The notes under the pieces are model-generated. The model was not told the origin of the DNA. It saw only the letters and a program-made list of their open reading frames with translations, and made no database searches. Below are positions 59,193-64,000 of a DNA stretch of 64,000 nt, piece by piece. The position numbers and the translations under genes are program-made. Position 1 is the stretch's first letter. The number at the start of each line of letters is the position of its first letter. The stretch lies in assembly GCA_017893485.1 (NCBI GenBank), contig CM030366.1:181967594-182031593 (forward strand), in the 5' to 3' direction. Origin of the DNA: Hemerocallis citrina. Its lineage: Eukaryota; Streptophyta; Magnoliopsida; Asparagales; Asphodelaceae.

Positions 59193-59997
59193 GGGAAACA
59201 GCAACAAGAGTCCTTTGATCGGCTCATGGCTTACTTAGTCAACCCCCCACTCTTAAGCAAACCAAAACCTGGGAAAGTCCTCTACTTATACCTCGCCGCG
59301 GAGCAGACCCTCATCGCTGTTTTAGTAAGAGAAGAAGATAAGACGCAGAGGCCTATCTACTATGTGAGTGAAGTCCTTAGGGTTGCTGAACTCCGTTATC
59401 GAAGCTAGAGAAGATGGCCTATGCCTTGGTCATGGCAGCCCGAAAGCTCTGCCCCTACTTTTAATCTCACTCGGCAGTCGTTCTTACCGACCAGCCGCTC
59501 AAACAAGTCCTCCACAAGCTCGAGACCTCAAGGCGCCTTATGAAGTGGTCCATCGAGCTAAACCGCATGATATCAGCTATCAGCCTCGAACCGCTATCAA
59601 GGCTCAAGCCTTAGCGGAGTTAATAGTAGAGAGCACAATTCCCAACACCGACAAAGCGATAGAGGAACCCCCGTTCTGGACAGTGTATGTTGATGGGTCC
59701 TCGTGCGCTGATGAGAGTGGAGCAAGAGTCATAATGGCTGGTCCAGATGATTTCATCCTCCAATACTCACTTCGTATCAACTTTCGGGCGTCCAACAACG
59801 AGGCTGAGTATGAAGCCTTTATAGCAGGCCTGTGCATGGCTCTTAAGGCCGTGGCCAAACGTGTCAAGATATTTACCGACTCGCAGCTGGTGGTGAACCA
59901 GGTATCATGGGAATACGAAGCACGAGATAGTCGCATGGCCAAGTACTTGTCCAAAATCAAGGAACTGATGGTCTCTTTTAAGGATGCACAACTCTAG
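59193..59997 (+). pseudogene. Tat RNase H pair (retroviral-type remnant plus archaeal-like RNase H)
   Basis: The first domain is LYLYLAAEQTLIAVLVREEDKTQRPIYYVSEVL (59260-59385), broken soon after by TAG. The second domain is better kept: VYVDGSSCADESGARVIM, SNNEAEYEAFIAGLCMAL, IFTDSQLVVNQV and DSRMAKYL (59660-59950), with the catalytic D, E and D residues visible. A second, archaeal-like RNase H after the first is characteristic of Tat elements. Confidence 0.88.
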
Positions 59998-60129
59998 TAA
60001 ATTCCCTAAGAAGAGAATGCATAGGCGTACGCCCTCTCAAAGCTAGCTTCCTTTTCCCTCGAAAGGGCTCGAACAAACTGTCTTAATAGAAGTTCTACTG
60101 AGGCCCAGTATCGAGGAAGAAGGCCCCAA

Positions 60130-61400
60130 GCCAATGGAGATGCTGCCCTTACAACTCGGGAAAAATTGTATGAGGCCTCTGCTCGAGTTCCTTAGAGATG
60201 GGTTCCTTCCCTTAGACCCTAAAGAGGCCCAAAAGATCCAAACCAGAGTCGAGCAGTACACACTCATCGAGGGAGTCTTGTACAAATGCTCCTACACCCA
60301 ATATGCTTTGAAAGAAGTACATGAAGGGATGTGTGGCGATCACTTAGGAGCAAGGTCCCTCGCCTGCAAAATCTTGAACTATGGATACTTCTAGCCTACT
60401 CTCCTTCGCGATGCCGAAAAACACGTTCGTTAATGCGGCCCTTGCCAAAAATTCTCAACAATCCGCCGCCTACCGCAAGCTCAGATCACCTCTCTATCCA
60501 GTCCAACCCCTTTTGCAATGTGGGGAATGGACCTGCTCGAGCCGTTTCCTCCAGTGTCGGGCCAACTGAAGTTACTTGTTGTGGCGATCAACTATTTCTC
60601 AAAATGGATTGAGGCAGAGCCCCTAGCGGCGATCACGAAGAATAAAGTGAATCGTTTCTTTTGGAAAAACGTTGTCTGCAGATTCGGAGTTCCCCGAATC
60701 TTGGTAACAGACAATGGGACCCAGTTCACGGGGCGGCCTTTCGCACTTTTTGCGCAGATCTGGGCATTCAGCAGTGATTCTCCTCGATCTCCCACCCACA
60801 GTCCAATGGTCAGGCAGAGAATGCCAATCGGCATAATATTCTCTCCGGCCTGAAAAAGAGACTGAGCAGGTCGGCTAAGGGGTTTTGGGTAGAGCAGCTC
60901 CCCAATATGCTATGGAGTTATCGTACTACGAAGAGGACTTCCATGGGAGAATCTCCTTCAACCTCACTTACGGCTCTGAAGTCATTATCCCTCTGGAGGT
61001 GGGTCTACCTTCTCCCCGCTTAATAGCCTACAACAAAGAGCAAAATGTGAACGAGCTTCGCGATAACTTGGACCTTATCGATGAGATTCGTGAGAGATCC
61101 TCCATCTGGCAAGAAATCTATCGGCATAGGATCGAGCAATCCTACAATAAGAGAGTCCGCCCTGCTAATCTCAAAGAAGGAGATCTTGTGCTCAGAAAGC
61201 TATCAATTTCTTTTCCCAGCAAGAAAGGCAAGTTGGCACCCAATTGGGAAAGACCATATAGGATCTCCAAAGTTGTCCGCTCAAGCGCTTATCAACTTGA
61301 AGACCCGAGGGGCAAGAGAGTGCCGAGGACATGGAACACAGAGCACTTGTTGAAGTACCAAGAGGGTGATTTGAATATCGCTCCAAGCAACTTCTCCTAG
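60130..61400 (+). pseudogene. Tat integrase
   Basis: Zinc-binding-like HEGMCGDHLGARSLACKILNYGY (60320-60394), then a shifted C-x2-C region. The core has MWGMDLLEPFP (60510s; catalytic D), YFSKWIEAEPLA and LVTDNGTQFTG (60700-60735; second D). After a frameshift near 60770, the Gln-Ser-Asn-Gly-Gln-Ala-Glu box (catalytic E) falls at about 60800-60825. The C-terminal LTYGSEVIIPLEVGLPS, GDLVLRK and PNWERPYRI ends at 61400. All three catalytic acids are present, but in different frames. Confidence 0.85.
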
Positions 61401-61574
61401 AGCATTCTTCTTAAAACATTTTGAAGCTTATTTCTTTTCTTTATTAAGTGTAATAATGGCTCGCAACTTAGAAGCAGACGCCTAGTTTTTTTAGTAAAAG
61501 TGATCTACCCCCTGGGAGTTATCTATTCTAAGTATTATGGTTGTCCTACCTTAGAGGCTTACAAAAAAAGACTC
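61401..61574 (+). other. Post-pol spacer
   Basis: No coding frame. Leads into the tandem array. Confidence 0.5.
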
Positions 61575-62155
61575 ATTAAACAACAAGTTCGGAGTCCAAC
61601 ACTTGGTTCGATGCCGCTTTAGCTACTTGCAAACGAGCGAGTACTAAGTAGCTCACCATTCGGAAATGCTCCTGCGACTGTTGAAACTCTCTTAACGACA
61701 AGTTCGGAGTCCAACACTTGGTTGGATGCAGCTTTAGCTACTTGCGAACGAGCGAGTACTAAGTAACTCACCATTCGGAATTGCTCCTGCAACTGTTGAA
61801 ACTCTCTTAACGACAAGTTCGGAGTCCAACAATTGGTTCGATGCTGCTTTAGCTACTTGCAAACGAGCGAGTACTAAGTAGCTCACCATTCGGAATTTCT
61901 CCCACAACTGTTGATACTCTCTTAACAACAAGTTCGAAGTCCAACACTTGGTTCGATGCTACTTTAGCTACTTGCGAACGCGTGAGTACTAAGTAGCTCA
62001 CCATTCAGAATTGCTCCTACAACTATTGAAACTCTTTTATCGACAAGTTCGGAGTCCAACACTTGGTTCGATGCCACTTTAGCTACTTGCGAACGAGCGA
62101 GTACAAAGTAGCTTACCATTCGGAATTGCTCCCACAACTGTTGATACGCCTGCGA
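61575..62155. repeat. Tandem array, about 115-bp unit, five copies
   Basis: ACAAGTTCGGAGTCCAACAC recurs at about 61583, 61698, 61812, 61928 and 62042. Units share TTTAGCTACTTGCRAACG and AGTAGCTCACCATTCGGAA. It lies between pol and the antisense ORFs, a known hypervariable zone of Tat elements from which satellites can arise. Confidence 0.93.
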
Positions 62156-62343
62156 ACATTAGCGATACTCCTGCAAACATTAGCGAAACACAAATTCTCA
62201 TAAGAAGCTCGAGAAATGGGGTATATTATTTCATCAAAATTTGAGGTACAAGTCTAATTCCAGACCAAAAACTCATTATTTCATCAAGATTTGAGATGCA
62301 AGACTCATATGAAACGAAAGCTACAAGATTACAAAATTCCACC

Positions 62344-63090
62344 CTAGCCCCTCCTAGGGAGCGGGATGCTTCTATTAAGCGATAAGTGGGGTCGGCGAGT
62401 GCTATGTTGCTGTTGCCTCATTTCCGTAGAAGTCTCCAAGCCGGCGAGCCGAGTAGCGTCGTCAACACCTAGGAGCCTAACAGTTGTCCTGATAGATGCT
62501 CCGCTCGACGAGCCAGCCACTCCGCTTTGCACATCCCTAAAGTGTCTCAAGACGGGGGGCAAACGAAGCGCTAACTCGTGGAACGGCCTTCCTTGGGCAT
62601 ACTCACCCCAAGAGAAGGAAGTGCTTCTGACGTTACTCCCCTCAGAAAGCCGTTGCAGATGAAGGTTCTCTGCCTCTAGCTCCACGATCCACTCCTTCAG
62701 TGAGTCGTCCATCACTTTGATCTTTAGGCAAGGTATTCGGCTCAAATAGCCCCCACGAGATGCCTCGGAGATAGTCCTCCGAAGGTGCTCCACCTCCAGA
62801 CTCTTCTCGAGCACCACGTTCTTCATTTCCTTTCTCTCGTATCTCACATCGAACAAAGAGTGATGAAGAAATTTGAGTCTCAAGCCTTGGCTGACAGTCA
62901 TTGAGGGGCAGAACTCCTCGCCTTTGGGTGCCGCTTCACGAGTTCTCTCCTTAAGGCACCTCAGCTCGATGTCTCGACGAGCCGGGGTCAATATCAAATG
63001 ACCCACCTCCCGTTCTGCTCTATAGAGTAACTCTCGAGACCGAGCTAGCCCCAACTTGACGACGCCCAGCTCAGAACAGAGATGTAGCAC
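62344..63090 (-). CDS. Antisense ORF 2 of the Tat element (coiled-coil protein, function unknown)
   Basis: 248 codons on the strand opposite to gag-pol. Charged, helical segments (LARSRELLYRAEREVGHL, EKSLEVEHLRRTISEAS, DDSLKEWIVELEAENLHLQRLSEG) suggest coiled coil. The C-terminal 90 residues are low complexity. A TTCTTAG splice-acceptor-like site lies just upstream (about 63107-63100), so it may be a downstream exon rather than a free ORF. Additional antisense ORFs are known in several Tat elements, without a defined function. Confidence 0.55.
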   Translation of the reverse strand: MLHLCSELGVVKLGLARSRELLYRAEREVGHLILTPARRDIELRCLKERTREAAPKGEEFCPSMTVSQGLRLKFLHHSLFDVRYERKEMKNVVLEKSLEVEHLRRTISEASRGGYLSRIPCLKIKVMDDSLKEWIVELEAENLHLQRLSEGSNVRSTSFSWGEYAQGRPFHELALRLPPVLRHFRDVQSGVAGSSSGASIRTTVRLLGVDDATRLAGLETSTEMRQQQHSTRRPHLSLNRSIPLPRRG

Positions 63091-63362
63091 TTCACCAACC
63101 TAAGAAGTCGAACAAAAAAAAGGAGCGTGAATTTTTAAGTCCGAAGAACCAACATGACAATATTGCGCCTAAACAAAGCTACTGAGACCTTTCAGAACTA
63201 GAACAAGCCCACAAAAGTTTCGAAGCCTCACAACACTTGTCAAAAAAAATGCGGAGAAGAAAAGCTTTTCATTAAAAATCAATGAGTACAAGATGTGGTG
63301 GTCAGTCCGCAATTAGGCTACAGTTCATAACATTCAAAATAGAAGTATGAAGTACAATAAGG

Positions 63363-64000
63363 TCAAGGGCAGACCTCTTTAGAGTGATCCCCGGTCGTTG
63401 AGGGCTCCGACCCTTGTGTAACGGCGACGATCGCTAGGGGCGTGGCCTCCGCATCGGCCTCTGCCTCTGCCTCGTCGACCCCTACATTGACCACCTCAAC
63501 CTCGTCATCTTCTTCATCCTCCTCGGAGGCATGGTCGAACCCAGGGACAGGGTCGGGGAACATGCACCATCCGGCGCAGTCTACCTCCGGGTAGGCCTCC
63601 TTTACCTGCTCGATTACGAGAGCATAGGCCTTCGCCATATTAATGACAAGGTACCCTTTCGCCCTCTCCATCGCTTCGGCCTCGGCCTCCTTAGCCGTGG
63701 TGACCCTAGCAGTGGCAACGACGTCCTCCTTGTCCTTCGCTGCCAGCTCTTTTTGTTGGAGCAGCAGAGCGTTTTTCGCCTCGAGCTTCGCCACAACATT
63801 CTCGAGATGCTCCAACCTTGAAGCCTTCGCCTCGGCTTCAAGCCTCGATGATCGGGGTCCTTGGCAATCCGAGCCTTTTCTGCCCGAGCCCGGTCGGTCT
63901 CCTGCTTCAGATCTTTCTCTAGTTTGGTCATCTTCTCTATTAAATGACCGAAGTGGCAAGTTATCTGCGAAAAGAAAGGCAGAGCACCAAGACAAACTTG
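63363..64000 (-). pseudogene. Antisense ORF 1 of the Tat element (coiled coil plus acidic tail), continues past window
   Basis: Read from the right edge, an open frame with MTKLEKDLKQETDRARAEKARIAKD (about 63931-63857) shifts near 63830 into RLEHLENVVAKLEAKNALLLQQKELAAKDKEDV. Then come AKAYALVIEQVKEAYPEVDCAGW and a Glu/Asp-rich tail ending at 63363. Strong heptad-like coiled coil. The N-terminus lies beyond base 64000. The apparent Met start at 63995 is probably not the real one. Confidence 0.55.

Larger units (their letters stand above)
54982..64000 (+). mobile_element. Tat-lineage Ty3/gypsy retrotransposon, 5' LTR to antisense ORFs, truncated by window end
   Basis: Order: LTR, PBS, gag, protease, RT, RNase H, a second archaeal-like RNase H, integrase, tandem array, antisense ORFs. 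The two RNase H domains and the hypervariable 3' region are Tat hallmarks. It is the same family as the minus-strand element at 1-22833. Many frameshifts and stops in pol make it defective. The 3' LTR lies beyond base 64000. Confidence 0.9.

Noticed and set aside
61575..62155. Short antisense frames across the 115-bp array as a repeat protein
   Set aside because: Frames of 65 codons recur only because the DNA repeats, and the unit length is not kept to a multiple of three.

Overview
The window is repeat-dense flowering-plant nuclear DNA, most likely from a dicot, although the species cannot be read from the sequence. It holds plant-specific lineages: a Sirevirus-type Ty1/copia element, Tat-lineage Ty3/gypsy elements with a second RNase H, L1-like LINEs with a zf-RVT domain, a plant mobile domain (PMD) gene, CACTA, MULE and hAT elements, and small Helitrons. 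I see no intact single-copy host gene, no tRNA or rRNA gene and no bacterial or organellar segment. The only host-like gene is a PMD pseudogene at 22834-24691.

Layout, left half (1-25 kb). A Tat-lineage Ty3/gypsy element lies on the minus strand. Its 5' LTR is at 22267-22833, it runs leftwards and it leaves the window in reverse transcriptase at base 1. Two later insertions split it. A 9.85 kb Sirevirus-like copia element (657-10509, TSD GCTTA) sits in its protease region. A 9.5 kb non-autonomous, LARD-like element (12116-21626, TSD TGGAA, 3.3-3.4 kb LTRs, no gag-pol) sits in its gag. The LARD-like element carries a 155 bp Helitron. The Tat LTR itself abuts the 3' end of the PMD pseudogene, so the order of events reads: PMD gene, then Tat insertion, then copia and LARD insertions, then the Helitron.

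Middle (25-45 kb). This part holds a palindrome cluster, a probable tRNA-derived SINE, MITE remnants, a MULE with 0.2 kb inverted repeats and a GC-rich cargo (28000-28797, 9 bp TSD), and a broken L1-like LINE with an internal 1 kb tandem duplication (29518-34498). It also holds a probable solo Tat-family LTR (from 34702) and a long, nearly open L1-like LINE (35837-44021). That LINE landed between the two arms of an older fold-back element. A MULE-type MITE (44233-44404) and a probable Helitron follow.

Right half (45-64 kb). A LINE relic is followed by a second nest: a copia LTR split by a 6.3 kb solo LTR (46678-52978, TSD ATATC), which is itself split by a non-autonomous CACTA element (47734-50682, TSD TAT). 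After a small Helitron and a hAT-type MITE, a second Tat element starts at 54982 on the plus strand and runs out of the window. It has a decayed gag-pol, a 115 bp tandem array after pol, and coiled-coil ORFs on the opposite strand.

None of these genes works together as a pathway. The biology visible is insertion, decay and recombination. Many nonsense or active-site changes fit C-to-T (or G-to-A) transitions, as expected of methylated repeats. The most distinctive structural signal is a palindromic AGTCGACT-centred motif scattered through the LTRs, non-coding and even coding parts of the copia element.
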